Assembly: GCA_902581925.1 (NCBI GenBank)
Contig: CACHQB010000008.1
Span: 1 to 49,916, forward strand
DNA: 49,916 bases
Source of the DNA: an uncultured Pelagibacteraceae bacterium
GTDB lineage: Bacteria; Pseudomonadota; Alphaproteobacteria; Pelagibacterales; Pelagibacteraceae
Direction of reading: 5' to 3'
Shown here: in pieces, positions 26,347 through 34,799 of the stretch
How positions within the stretch are numbered: the stretch's first letter is position 1
Layout of the letters: each line of letters starts with the position of its first letter
Translations under genes and position numbers: made by a program
The notes under the pieces: model-generated
The model's database searches: none
Told to the model about the DNA's origin: nothing
The model's input: only the letters and a program-made list of their open reading frames with translations

Positions 26347-27734
26347 TTCTCTCTTTTATATTTCATTATCATTTTTTTAATATTATCAAAAGAAGTTCCA
26401 CCATAAGATTTTTTCGAATTAATTGAATTTTTTAAATTAAATACTTTTAATACATCATCTTTAAGTTTAGGTTCGATTTTTCTTAATTCTTCTAAAGTCA
26501 GTTCATTTAATTTCTTTTTTTTCTTTTCAGCCAAATTAACTACAGCAGCAGTTTTTTGATATGCTTTTCTAAAAGACATTGAGTGATTTTTCACAAGATA
26601 GTCAGCTAAATCAGTGGCTGTAATATATCCAGAATTAGCAAGTTCTAACATTTTACCCTTATTTGGATTACAATTTTTTAGTATTTCGTCGCAAATTTTT
26701 AAACAATTATTTAGATTGTCGTTAGATTTGAAAACAATCTCCTTATCGTCTTGCAGGTCTTTAAAATAAGACAGTGGTAAGCCTTTTAAAATTGTAAGCA
26801 TCGAAAATAAATTTCCATAAGCGCTTCCTGATTTGCCGCGCAAATACTCTAAAAGATCAGGATTCTTCTTTTGTGGCATTATAGAAGATCCGGTAACAAC
26901 TTTATCAGATAAATTGATCAAGTTAAAAGCATCCGAATTCCAAATAATCAACTCTTCAGCAATTCTAGAAATATGCATAGCGCACACAGATGAAGCGTAT
27001 AAAAAATCCAAAACAAAATCTCTATCTGAAACTGTATCAATAGAATTATTTGTAGGTATTTTAAAACCAAGTTTTTTGGTTGTATAATTTCTATCTATAT
27101 TAAATGATGTTCCTGCTAAAGCCGCAACACCTAAAGGATTTTCATTTAAACTGTCTAAATTATTAGAAAATCGCTTTTTGTCTCTATTAAACATTTCTAC
27201 ATAAGACATTAAATAATGTGCAAAAGAGATAGCTTGAGCATTTTTAAGATGTGTAAATCCAGGCATAATAGTCTCAACATTTTTTTCAGCTAACTTGATT
27301 GTACTCTTAATAACTTTATTAATGTTATTATTTATATCCTTGGTTGAATTTTTCATCCAAATTTTAAAATCAGTAATTACTTGATCATTTCTTGATCTTG
27401 CAGTGTGAACGTAGCCAGCTTCTTCACCTATAATTTGAAAAAGTCTCTTTTCAATATTTATATGAATATCTTCATATTTTTTATTAAACTCAAATTTATT
27501 GTTTGTTATTTCCTTGTCAATTTTTGTTAGTCCATAAATAATTTTATTTTTTATTTTGAATGAAATTATTTTTTGTTTAAAAAGCATCTCAACATGAGCA
27601 ATTGACCCTTGAATATCTTCTTTATAAAGTCTTTTATCAATATCTAGTGAATTACCGACTTTTTGAAACAAACTTGATACATTTTTTTTTATGCGTGTGT
27701 TCCATATTGCTTGGTTGTTTTTATTTTTTGCCAT
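26343..27734 (-). CDS. argH: Argininosuccinate lyase
   Basis: Last enzyme of arginine synthesis, splitting argininosuccinate into arginine and fumarate. 463 residues with the family signature SSIMPQKKNPD (about 282-292), HTARSRNDQV and PGFTHLKNAQ. It is the first gene of argH-lipoprotein-lysA and is divergent from tlpA with 24 bases between starts. Confidence 0.97.
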   Translation of the reverse strand: MAKNKNNQAIWNTRIKKNVSSLFQKVGNSLDIDKRLYKEDIQGSIAHVEMLFKQKIISFKIKNKIIYGLTKIDKEITNNKFEFNKKYEDIHINIEKRLFQIIGEEAGYVHTARSRNDQVITDFKIWMKNSTKDINNNINKVIKSTIKLAEKNVETIMPGFTHLKNAQAISFAHYLMSYVEMFNRDKKRFSNNLDSLNENPLGVAALAGTSFNIDRNYTTKKLGFKIPTNNSIDTVSDRDFVLDFLYASSVCAMHISRIAEELIIWNSDAFNLINLSDKVVTGSSIMPQKKNPDLLEYLRGKSGSAYGNLFSMLTILKGLPLSYFKDLQDDKEIVFKSNDNLNNCLKICDEILKNCNPNKGKMLELANSGYITATDLADYLVKNHSMSFRKAYQKTAAVVNLAEKKKKKLNELTLEELRKIEPKLKDDVLKVFNLKNSINSKKSYGGTSFDNIKKMIMKYKREK

Positions 27735-27758
27735 GATATTTAATTATACCTATTTAAC

Positions 27759-28268
27759 ATGAGATTTTTAATAATATTTATTTTTTTGACAACAAATGTT
27801 GTAGCTGAAGAACTACCTGGTATTAAAAATATAGTAATCCATAAAATACCAAAAACATATGATAATGTTATTTTTTTAGACAAAAAAGATCAAAAAATTA
27901 GTATTGATCAATATAAGGGTAACTTATTAATATTGAATTTTTGGGCGACTTGGTGTGAACCTTGTAAAAAAGAAATGCCATCTTTAGATAAACTTCAATC
28001 TAATTCAGAATTAGACAAAATTAAAATTTTTCCAATTAATATTGGAAAAGAAACTTTCGATAAAGTTAATAAATTTTTTGTAGATCTAAATATTAAAAAT
28101 TTTGAACCTTATTTTGATCCACCTATTACATTAGCAAAAATATTTTCTTTAAGAGGTGTCCCAACATCAATTCTTATTAATAAAGAAGGCAAAGAATTTG
28201 CTAGAATATTAGGTTCAATTGATTTTGAAGATAAAAATTTTATTAATTGGATAAAAAATTATAACTAA
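27759..28268 (+). CDS. tlpA: TlpA-like thiol:disulfide oxidoreductase
   Basis: Periplasmic thioredoxin-fold protein of 169 residues. A signal peptide (about 1-16, ending VVAEE) is followed by the redox site WATWCEPCK (Cys66 and Cys69) and the cis-Pro loop RGVPTS. TlpA proteins reduce partners such as copper chaperones in cytochrome oxidase assembly. In rhizobia tlpA is likewise divergent from argH. The stop shares CTAA with the convergent HIG1-protein gene, which may also relate to the oxidase. Confidence 0.9.
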   Translation: MRFLIIFIFLTTNVVAEELPGIKNIVIHKIPKTYDNVIFLDKKDQKISIDQYKGNLLILNFWATWCEPCKKEMPSLDKLQSNSELDKIKIFPINIGKETFDKVNKFFVDLNIKNFEPYFDPPITLAKIFSLRGVPTSILINKEGKEFARILGSIDFEDKNFINWIKNYN

Positions 28269-28468
28269 TTTTTAAAAAAATAAGCAAAGCCAACTAAAGC
28301 AATAATAGCAATAAACTGTAAAATAACTCTCAACTGCATTAATTTATTTGAGTATTTCTTGCTTGTCTCTCCTCCCTTAAAAAGAGTTCCAATGCCTAAT
28401 ATTAAAACTACTCCTACGGCTATCAAAAGAGCTATTGATAAAACTTTTACTAATATTCCTGAAATCAT
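28265..28468 (-). CDS. HIG1-domain twin-membrane-helix small protein
   Basis: A 67-residue protein with two hydrophobic helices (about 5-29 and 49-65) and, between them, NKLMQLRVILQ, which contains the QxRxxxQ signature (45-51) of HIG1 proteins. Mitochondrial members (Rcf1/HIGD) assemble or stabilise cytochrome oxidase and supercomplexes. The alphaproteobacterial ones are probable counterparts, but their role is less clear. It has its own start, divergent from the esterase. Confidence 0.85.
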   Translation of the reverse strand: MISGILVKVLSIALLIAVGVVLILGIGTLFKGGETSKKYSNKLMQLRVILQFIAIIALVGFAYFFKN

Positions 28469-28516
28469 TTTTTATTTTAGATTGTGTTTTGACATAAAAA
28501 ACATAATTTATCTACT

Positions 28517-29167
28517 ATGACATTTTGCCTAGATTCAATAGTTATTAAACCAGAAAATGGTGTTGAAATCAAAAATGCAATTATTTTGCTTCATGGTTAT
28601 GGTGGTGATGGAAAAGATATAAGTATGTTATCTTTGAACTGGAAAAGACATATGCCTAATACAGTCTTTATTTGTCCTAATGGTCATGAGACATGCGCTA
28701 TAAATCCATCTGGTTATCAATGGTTTGATTTAACAAAAGAGGACTCTGATTACATATTAGAGCAATCAATTAAAGCTGAAGAAGTTTTAAAAAAATTTAT
28801 TAATGAAATAAAACAAGAGTTTAAGTTATCAAATAATCAAATCTGTTTATCAGGTTTCAGCCAGGGATGTATGATGTCATTAAATGTTGGTCTCACACTT
28901 GAGGAAAAATTTTTATGTATAGTTGGTTTTTCTGGAAAAATAATAAATCAAAAAGATTTAAAAAATAGAATCAAAAACAATACTGAAACATTGCTTATAC
29001 ATGGTGAAGCTGATCAAATTGTCCCATCAACACATTTACTAGAAGCAAAAGATTTTTTAATTAGAAATAATGTTAAAGTTGATACAATATTAATAAAAAA
29101 TTGTGATCATCATATTCCTATTGAGGCATCAAGTACAGCTTTAAATTTTATCTTAAAAAAAATTTAA
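28517..29167 (+). CDS. Carboxylesterase/phospholipase-type alpha/beta hydrolase
   Basis: A 216-residue cytoplasmic serine hydrolase. The oxyanion part is LLHGYGGDG. The nucleophile Ser115 is in SGFSQG, Asp166 in HGEADQIVP, and His198 in NCDHHIP. This is the YpfH/EstB-like carboxylesterase family, active on short acyl esters; the physiological substrate is unknown. No signal peptide is present. Confidence 0.88.
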   Translation: MTFCLDSIVIKPENGVEIKNAIILLHGYGGDGKDISMLSLNWKRHMPNTVFICPNGHETCAINPSGYQWFDLTKEDSDYILEQSIKAEEVLKKFINEIKQEFKLSNNQICLSGFSQGCMMSLNVGLTLEEKFLCIVGFSGKIINQKDLKNRIKNNTETLLIHGEADQIVPSTHLLEAKDFLIRNNVKVDTILIKNCDHHIPIEASSTALNFILKKI

Positions 29168-29214
29168 CATCTCTAATGATTGATAAAATTGTTTAACTAA
29201 GTTAAAATTAGTTA

Positions 29215-29784
29215 ATGAATAATTTTATTGAACAAAATGTTTCATTAGAAAAGTGTCCCGCATTAGTCCTCAATGCAGACTATAGACCTTTAAGTTACTA
29301 TCCTTTGTCTTTATGGTCATGGCAGGATACTGTTAAATCAGTTTTTCTTGATCGAGTTATTATTGTTAGTAATTACGATAGAACTATACGAAGTCCATCA
29401 TTTAATATGAAGTTACCTAGCGTCATCGCATTAAAGGATTATATCGTTCCTCAAAGCAAGCCAAGTTTTACAAGATTTAATGTGTTTTTAAGAGATAAAT
29501 TTTCCTGTCAATATTGTGGAAGCAATGAAGAGTTAACTTTTGATCATTTATTACCTAGATCAAAAGGAGGCGAAACTAATTGGGATAATGTTGTAACAGC
29601 CTGTTCTGCATGCAATGTAAAAAAGGGTGGAAAACTATTAAAACATTCAGGTATGAAGTTACATCAGTACCCTTATAGACCATCAACAGAGGATCTACAC
29701 AAAAATGGCAAAAATTTTCCACCAAATTTTTTACATAAAAGCTGGATGGATTACTTATATTGGGATGTTGAACTAGAATCTTAA
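29215..29784 (+). CDS. HNH endonuclease family protein
   Basis: 189 residues. The C-terminal half has an HNH fold: Cys98-x2-Cys101, DHLLPRSKGG with His111, NWDNVV (Asn125), then Cys130-x2-Cys133. The N-terminal half (LVLNADYRPLSYYPLSLWSWQDTVK) is the conserved lead of a widespread chromosomal HNH family. It is not next to any phage or restriction gene, so it is probably a housekeeping nuclease of unknown role, not mobile DNA. Its stop shares TTAA with coq7. Confidence 0.88.
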   Translation: MNNFIEQNVSLEKCPALVLNADYRPLSYYPLSLWSWQDTVKSVFLDRVIIVSNYDRTIRSPSFNMKLPSVIALKDYIVPQSKPSFTRFNVFLRDKFSCQYCGSNEELTFDHLLPRSKGGETNWDNVVTACSACNVKKGGKLLKHSGMKLHQYPYRPSTEDLHKNGKNFPPNFLHKSWMDYLYWDVELES

Positions 29785-30314
29785 ATTTTCTCAGAAATAT
29801 TTATTGCAATTTTTGACCCAGTTTTAATAATTTTATCTAATATAGAGTATGGACCTTCTTTCGTAGCACCCTTTTCATAGGCAATATCTTTATGACTTAA
29901 TTCGTCTTCTCTAAATTTAATAATTTTTTTTTTAAGTTTTGGTTCACTATTATCAAGTTGTTTTATTTGGTTTAAATAATGTTCATCTATCACTTCTTCA
30001 ACCGAAGCGGTGCAAAGCATAGCTGCTTTCTTTCCAAGCAAAGTTGAACCAAAGCCTAATCCTACACCTAATAAATCCCATAAGGGTAAAAATTTTGTTG
30101 GTTTTATATTTCTTTTTTTAATTTCTTCTTCAAAAAAATCAGAATGTTCTTTTTCATGAATTTTCATTTCTTCAATAGTTTTTTTTAAAGCTTCATCTCT
30201 AACCAATGTATTTAGAGCAAGCAACTGTCCTTCATAAATTTTAACAGCACCACGCTCCCCAGCATGATCAACTCTAATAAATTCTTCTATTTTCTTTTTA
30301 TTTATTTTTGTCAT
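29781..30314 (-). CDS. coq7: Demethoxyubiquinone hydroxylase (Coq7 family)
   Basis: Diiron monooxygenase that adds the C6 hydroxyl in late ubiquinone synthesis. The 177 residues show the Glu/ExxH ligand pattern: HAGERGAVKIYEGQ, EMKIHEKEHSDFF, SVEEVIDEHY and REDELSHKDIAYEKGA. Together with UbiE and UbiB in this window it supports an aerobic ubiquinone pathway. Its start lies 17 bases inside dsbB's end. Confidence 0.95.
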   Translation of the reverse strand: MTKINKKKIEEFIRVDHAGERGAVKIYEGQLLALNTLVRDEALKKTIEEMKIHEKEHSDFFEEEIKKRNIKPTKFLPLWDLLGVGLGFGSTLLGKKAAMLCTASVEEVIDEHYLNQIKQLDNSEPKLKKKIIKFREDELSHKDIAYEKGATKEGPYSILDKIIKTGSKIAINISEKI

Positions 30315-30783
30315 AACTTAAATAAGCTTTTGTTGTAAAATATATAAATAATACTGATATTATAATATTGTAACTTGTAAGCGATAATCCTAAAATTTTA
30401 AATGTAACATCTTTGCAGCTTACATTCTTTTCTTGCAACTGTCTTAATATGTCTTCTTTTGACAGTAAATTGGAACCATTTTTTAAATCGCAAACCATCG
30501 ATTCTTCAATAAAACCTTGCTCAATACCTAAATGATATAAAGATAAAATAGTAGCTGCCAAAAAAATTAAAATAAGAGAAAGAATGAAATATTTTTCAAG
30601 ATTAATAAATTTATAATTTAGTACAATAATTATTAATGCTAATAGGTATGGAATTCTTTCTAGTATACATAAGTTACAAGGTTGATGACCTAATACATAT
30701 TCAATAAAAAATGCTAAAGATAAAGCAATAATGCTAATTAAAAAAATTAACTTTAATGTAATCGTTTTGCTAATCTCAATCAT
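30298..30783 (-). CDS. dsbB: Disulfide bond formation protein DsbB
   Basis: Inner-membrane quinone reductase that reoxidises DsbA. 161 residues with four hydrophobic helices. The first Cys pair is Cys36-x2-Cys39 (QPCNLCILER) and the second periplasmic pair is Cys98 and Cys123. It transfers electrons to ubiquinone, the product of the neighbouring coq7 pathway. It overlaps the upstream VTT gene by 8 bases. Confidence 0.92.
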   Translation of the reverse strand: MIEISKTITLKLIFLISIIALSLAFFIEYVLGHQPCNLCILERIPYLLALIIIVLNYKFINLEKYFILSLILIFLAATILSLYHLGIEQGFIEESMVCDLKNGSNLLSKEDILRQLQEKNVSCKDVTFKILGLSLTSYNIIISVLFIYFTTKAYLSYDKNK

Positions 30784-31381
30784 TAAATTTTAAAAATAAA
30801 TAAATAATAATGAATATTATAACTATAATAATTCCAATTATAGTGAACCATTTTGATCCATGTTTTTCCATATACTCTGTAAATAATTCTCCAAATTTAT
30901 AAGATAGATAGGCAACTATAAAAAATCTCAGACCTCTTGAAATTAAGCTAACAAAAATAAAAACAGGAAGACTAAAAGCAATTAAACCACTTGAAATCGT
31001 AAAGGCTTTATAAGGTAATGGAGTAAAGCCAGCTAAAAAAAGAATACTCAACCACGCGAGGAATCCACTACCTTGAGACATGCTTAATTTTAAGTTTTCA
31101 ACTTTATCTTGATAACTATAAAATTCGATTAAATGCATTGCTAAATCAACAAATAAATAACCTATCAAATATCCAAAGATTCCTCCAAGAACTGAAAATA
31201 TTGATGCTATCAAAAATATTTTCAGATATTCCTTTTTTTTAGCAATAACCATTGGGATTATCATTGCATCTGGGGGTATAGGAAAAAAAGAACTTTCTAT
31301 AAAAGATACAAGCCCTAAATAAAAATTCGAACTTTTATGTGCAGCTAATTCTAAACATTTTTTGTAAAGTGTTTGAAACAT
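30776..31381 (-). CDS. VTT/DedA-family membrane protein (YqaA-like)
   Basis: 201 residues with about five hydrophobic segments. FIESSFFPIPPDAMIIPMV and FTPLPYKAFTISSGL are the re-entrant motifs of the VTT (SNARE-associated/DedA) domain. DedA-type proteins flip phospholipids or undecaprenyl phosphate; the YqaA subgroup is not well defined. It precedes dsbB and coq7 on the same strand with overlaps. Confidence 0.88.
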   Translation of the reverse strand: MFQTLYKKCLELAAHKSSNFYLGLVSFIESSFFPIPPDAMIIPMVIAKKKEYLKIFLIASIFSVLGGIFGYLIGYLFVDLAMHLIEFYSYQDKVENLKLSMSQGSGFLAWLSILFLAGFTPLPYKAFTISSGLIAFSLPVFIFVSLISRGLRFFIVAYLSYKFGELFTEYMEKHGSKWFTIIGIIIVIIFIIIYLFLKFND

Positions 31382-31442
31382 TTTTTGGTTTTAATATAAA
31401 TTTAGTTCTTATACTATTAAATATAATTTAAATGAATACCAG

Positions 31443-31527
31443 GGGCGAATGGCGGAACTGGTAGACGCGCACGACTCAAAATCGTGTTTCGCAAGAAGTG
31501 AGAGTTCGATTCTCTCTTCGCCCACCA
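31443..31527 (+). tRNA. tRNA-Leu (anticodon CAA)
   Basis: An 85-base class II tRNA. Acceptor GGGCGAA (31443-31449) pairs with TTCGCCC (31517-31523), followed by discriminator A and an encoded CCA. The anticodon arm is CACGA-CTCAAAA-TCGTG with CAA at 31477-31479. There is a long variable arm, then the T-arm GAGAG-TTCGATT-CTCTC. A TATAAT (31422-31427) lies about 15 bases upstream. It reads UUG codons. The next gene starts 7 bases after CCA. Confidence 0.97.
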
Positions 31528-31534
31528 AGAAACT

Positions 31535-33265
31535 ATGAATTTAGATAATTTAAATAATTTGATCGAATTATTTGCTAATCAGGCAAATAAACAAAATAAA
31601 AGAGATATTTTTTTAGAATGGCTAAACCCAATTAATAAAAAAACATACACATGGGAACAAACTGAAAAGAATATTTTAAAATTATCAAAAGTTATTAGAG
31701 AAAATATAAAAGAAGGCGATAGATGTCTTTTAGTTTCGGAGAATAGACCTGAGTGGTTTGTTTCTGATTTAGCAATAATGTTAGCTGGTGGAATTACAGT
31801 TCCAGCATATACAACTTATATAGAAGATGATTATAAGTATTTGATAGAAGATTGTGAACCTAGCTTAGTTATAGTTTCAAATAATGAAATGCTAAGAAAA
31901 TTAAATAATATAATTAATGAAAAAGATTTTATTAAAAAAGTTATAACTTTAGATGAAATAACTAAGGTAACAAATAATTTAAGTTTAAATAACAAAGAAA
32001 AATATTTAGATTATAATTACATTTTAAAGAATGACTTATTAGTGAACGATAAAATTGAAAATAATAAATTAAAAAGAAATTCTCCTGCATGTATTATTTA
32101 TACTTCTGGTACTGGTGGTAATCCTAAGGGAGTAATCTTAAGTCATGGTGGAATTTTAAATAATGTTGTTGGATCGTGTGAAATTACAAAACCATTATTC
32201 AACTCAAGACCAGTATTTTTAACTTGGCTTCCGCTTTCTCATTCTTATGAGCACTGTCTTCAATTTGTACAGATAGCAGTAGGAGCTAGAGTATTCTATG
32301 CTGAAAAAATTGAAAAACTTCTAGAAAATATATCTAAAGCAAAGCCTACAATTATGGCAGCTGTCCCTAGGTTTTACCAAAACCTTTACAACAAAATAAA
32401 CATGAATTTAAAAAAACAAACAGGTTTTAAATCAAAATTAATTGAAGCAACTCTTCGTCTGGGAAGAAAAAAACTATTAAATCAAAAAATGACTTTTTAT
32501 GAAAAATTGCTCGATTTTATAGTTGATAAATTAGTTAGAAAGAAAATAAAAAAACAGTTTGGTGGAAATTTAAAAGCTTTCGTTTCAGGTGGTGGTGCTT
32601 TAGATAAAGAAATAGGTGAATTTTTAAATGCTATAGGATTACCGACACTTCAGGGATATGGCTTAACAGAAACATCACCAGTAGTAAGTTGCAATCCAAT
32701 ACACAAAATAAAAGTAGAAACTGTAGGACCTCCATTTAAAGGAAATGAAGTTAAAATTGCTGAAGATGGAGAAATTTTAGTTAAAGGTGAAAATGTTATG
32801 TTAGGATATTGGAACAAAAAAGAAGAAACTGAAAAAGTAATAATAAACGGATGGTTACATACAGGTGATATTGGAGAGTTAGATCCAAATGATGGCTACT
32901 TAAAAATAACTGATAGAAAAAAAGATATCATAGTCAGTGCTGGAGGAGACAATATTTCACCAGCCAAAATTGAAAATATGATTACAAATGAACCCGAGAT
33001 AGATCAATGCATGGTTTATGGTGATAAAAAAAATTATTTAGTTGCTTTAATTGTTCCTAATAAAGATTTTTTAAATGAAAAAGAAAAAATAAATAAAGTA
33101 ATTGAAAAAGTAAATGCAAAATTAACTTCATTAGAAAAGATAAAAAGAATTCAATTAATAGATGAAAATTTTTCTATCGAAAATGGTTTAATGACTCCAA
33201 CAATGAAAGTGAAAAGAAAAAAAGTTACAGAAAAATATAAAAATCAGCTAGAAAATCTTTATTAA
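31535..33265 (+). CDS. Long-chain acyl-CoA synthetase (AMP-forming)
   Basis: Adenylate-forming enzyme of 576 residues that activates fatty acids with ATP and CoA. Motifs are IIYTSGTGGNPKGVILSH (P-loop-like), WLPLSHSYEH, GYGLTETSP, LHTGDIG, and the hinge DRKKDIIVSAGGDNISPAKIE. The FadD15-like layout and the lack of a peptide carrier domain favour acyl-CoA synthetase over peptide-synthetase-type enzymes. It starts 7 bases after tRNA-Leu, so it probably shares the tRNA transcript. A weak AT hairpin follows the stop. Confidence 0.92.
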   Translation: MNLDNLNNLIELFANQANKQNKRDIFLEWLNPINKKTYTWEQTEKNILKLSKVIRENIKEGDRCLLVSENRPEWFVSDLAIMLAGGITVPAYTTYIEDDYKYLIEDCEPSLVIVSNNEMLRKLNNIINEKDFIKKVITLDEITKVTNNLSLNNKEKYLDYNYILKNDLLVNDKIENNKLKRNSPACIIYTSGTGGNPKGVILSHGGILNNVVGSCEITKPLFNSRPVFLTWLPLSHSYEHCLQFVQIAVGARVFYAEKIEKLLENISKAKPTIMAAVPRFYQNLYNKINMNLKKQTGFKSKLIEATLRLGRKKLLNQKMTFYEKLLDFIVDKLVRKKIKKQFGGNLKAFVSGGGALDKEIGEFLNAIGLPTLQGYGLTETSPVVSCNPIHKIKVETVGPPFKGNEVKIAEDGEILVKGENVMLGYWNKKEETEKVIINGWLHTGDIGELDPNDGYLKITDRKKDIIVSAGGDNISPAKIENMITNEPEIDQCMVYGDKKNYLVALIVPNKDFLNEKEKINKVIEKVNAKLTSLEKIKRIQLIDENFSIENGLMTPTMKVKRKKVTEKYKNQLENLY

Positions 33266-33287
33266 ACAATTAAAATTAAATTGTTTA
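33263..33287 (+). terminator. AT-rich hairpin at the acyl-CoA synthetase stop
   Basis: Arms TAAACAATT (beginning at the stop codon) and AATTGTTTA surround a 7-base loop. It contains only two G-C pairs and has no T-tract, so it may be a weak 3' end structure. From here to 33384 the gap is nearly pure A and T with nothing else visible. Confidence 0.3.
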
Positions 33288-33384
33288 TTAACCGCATAAA
33301 CATTAACTAAATTAATAAAAAAAGTTTTATAAAAATAAAAAATTAAAATAAAAATTTTAAAAAATTTAAATTTTAATTAAAGAA

Positions 33385-33413
33385 TTGACATAACTTATAG
33401 AAAAAAATAAAAA
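33385..33413 (+). promoter_or_regulatory. Candidate promoter of the lysine-rich peptide gene
   Basis: A consensus TTGACA (33385-33390) is followed after 17 bases by TAAAAA (33408-33413). Transcription would begin near 33420, just before the palindrome at 33425. The -10 is imperfect. Confidence 0.5.
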
Positions 33414-33424
33414 TATGTTAATAG

Positions 33425-33441
33425 CGAATCAATTTGATTCG
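33425..33441. promoter_or_regulatory. Palindrome with paired GANTC sites in the peptide leader
   Basis: CGAATCAATTTGATTCG has 8-base perfectly complementary arms around one central T. Each arm contains a GANTC site (GAATC, GATTC). It lies between the candidate promoter and the ribosome-binding site AAAGGGAG, so it could be an operator, a methylation-sensitive element or an RNA hairpin. Confidence 0.6.
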
Positions 33442-33465
33442 TTTAACTAAAAAAGGGAGCTAAAG

Positions 33466-33558
33466 ATGCCTAAGAAAAGAAAAAAAGCGGCAAAGAAAAC
33501 TAAGAAAAAAGCTAAGAAAAAAGCTAAGAAAAAAGCAAAAAAAAGAAGAAGAAAATAG
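33466..33558 (+). CDS. 30-residue lysine-rich basic peptide
   Basis: ATG 33466 to TAG 33558 encodes 30 residues: MPKKRKKAAKK, then KKKA repeats, ending KKRRRK. By count 18 are Lys, 4 Arg and 5 Ala, with no acidic residue, like the tail of histone H1. It has the marks of a real gene: a TTGACA promoter, the site AAAGGGAG 8 bases upstream of ATG, and a strong terminator 20 bases after the stop. A nucleic-acid-binding role is inference from charge. It is too small for usual gene callers. A noncoding transcript is the alternative. Confidence 0.7.
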   Translation: MPKKRKKAAKKTKKKAKKKAKKKAKKRRRK

Positions 33559-33576
33559 TAACTTAGTATTCTTTAC

Positions 33577-33621
33577 AAAAAACGCTTCTCATTACAGTTT
33601 GTGTGAGAGGCGTTTTTTTTT
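33577..33621 (+). terminator. Intrinsic terminator after the lysine-rich peptide
   Basis: AAAAACGCTTCTCA pairs with TGAGAGGCGTTTTT (one G-T pair) around a 12-base loop and ends in nine T. The T-tract touches the stop of the convergent carD gene. The A-tract on the left lets it also act on the minus strand. Confidence 0.85.
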
Positions 33622-34516
33622 ACTCTTCAATCGGTTCGTCGTTATCAGAAATTGGCTCGTCTACAGGTAGTTCACTAGTTGGAGCTTTTGCAGCTGCTAC
33701 TGGCTGCGGTTGCCCACCTAAATTTCTTTTCAGTGCTTTATCTAATTTTTTCTGAGTATCTTCTAATGATACATTTAAAACAATCTGAAATTCTGACAGA
33801 ATTCTTTCATAAGCTTTTTCAAACAATTGTCTTTCACTATAAGATTGATCAACCATAAGATCATCACCTTTATTTAAATCTCTTACGACCTCAGCCAACT
33901 CATATATTTTTCCAGAAGAAATTTTAGTTTCATATTCTTGAGCTCTTCGACTCCACATTGATCTTTTAATTTTTGGTTTACTTTTTAATATTGAAATACA
34001 CTTGTTGACTTGGTTAATAGTTGCTAACGGCCTTAGGTGGGACTGTTTGTTTACAGGTACCATCCCATTAGCTTTATCTTTTTCAAATTTAATAATATAT
34101 GTTTCAACATCAATTCCACCAATGTTAATTTTTTTAAATTCAGTAATTTGGCCTACTCCATGTTTTGGATAAACAACATAATCTTTAATTTTGTATTCTC
34201 TTTTTTCAGTTTCTTGTTTTTTAACTTTTTTAATTTCAGGCTTAACTTCGTTCGTTTTTGAGATTCTTAAATTATCTACTTTTGGTTCAGCTATTTTTTC
34301 TGCAACTTTAACACTTTTTTTTAATTTAGTTTTTTTTGAGGAAACTTTTTTAACAACTTTTTTGATTTTTTTTGAAATTATTTTTTTAGCATTTTTAGCT
34401 TTTATTTTTTTTTTTGCTTTTACTACCTTCTTTTTAGAAACTTTTTTTTTCACTTTGTTATCTGTTTTACCTTTAAAGATTTTCTTTAAAATATTTTTCG
34501 TACTTATTCTGCTCAT
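33620..34516 (-). CDS. carD: CarD-family transcription regulator with lysine-rich N-terminal region
   Basis: 298 residues from ATG 34516 (MSRISTKN). The first 80-90 residues are dominated by Lys in KKK and KKV clusters, like a histone tail. The CarD/RID domain follows: [33 protein letters not shown] and [25 protein letters not shown]. An acidic tail ([15 protein letters not shown]) closes the protein. CarD binds RNA polymerase beta and stabilises open complexes, especially at rRNA promoters. A longer frame begins at 34558. Even the chosen start overlaps the ferredoxin gene by 44 bases. The fdxA-carD pair is usual in Alphaproteobacteria. Confidence 0.88.
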   Translation of the reverse strand: MSRISTKNILKKIFKGKTDNKVKKKVSKKKVVKAKKKIKAKNAKKIISKKIKKVVKKVSSKKTKLKKSVKVAEKIAEPKVDNLRISKTNEVKPEIKKVKKQETEKREYKIKDYVVYPKHGVGQITEFKKINIGGIDVETYIIKFEKDKANGMVPVNKQSHLRPLATINQVNKCISILKSKPKIKRSMWSRRAQEYETKISSGKIYELAEVVRDLNKGDDLMVDQSYSERQLFEKAYERILSEFQIVLNVSLEDTQKKLDKALKRNLGGQPQPVAAAKAPTSELPVDEPISDNDEPIEE

Positions 34517-34799
34517 TTTTAAATTTTTCGTGATCCGCTGGTGGATCTTTTTTTTCACTTATGTTAGGCCAGATTTCAGAATATTTTTTATTGATCTCTA
34601 ACCATTTTTCACTTCCAGGTTCAGTGTCTGTTTTTATCGCATCGACAGGGCATTCTGGCTCGCAAACGCCACAATCTATACATTCATCGGGTTTAATTAC
34701 AAGCATATTTTTACCTTCGTAAAAGCAATCAACTGGGCATACATCAACGCAGTCTGTTAATTTGCATTTAATACAATTATCATTAACGATATAAGTCAT
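34473..34799 (-). CDS. fdxA: Ferredoxin with two Fe-S clusters
   Basis: 108 residues. The first motif is [18 protein letters not shown]; the second is [16 protein letters not shown]. The spacing (C-x2-C...C-x3-C-P and C-x2-C-x2-C-x3-C-P) matches the 7Fe/8Fe FdxA type, with a C-terminal helical tail. It is a soluble one-electron carrier. It overlaps the TerB-like gene by four bases and carD by 44. Confidence 0.95.
   Translation of the reverse strand: MTYIVNDNCIKCKLTDCVDVCPVDCFYEGKNMLVIKPDECIDCGVCEPECPVDAIKTDTEPGSEKWLEINKKYSEIWPNISEKKDPPADHEKFKNEQNKYEKYFKENL

Noticed and set aside
29215-29784. HNH gene as a homing endonuclease or phage remnant
   Set aside because: It is a known chromosomal HNH family with ordinary neighbours; no intron, intein or phage gene is near.
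34037-34601. Forward-strand Phe/Leu-rich frames opposite carD
   Set aside because: They are the complement of the lysine-rich AAA/AAG codons, which always read as Phe and Leu.
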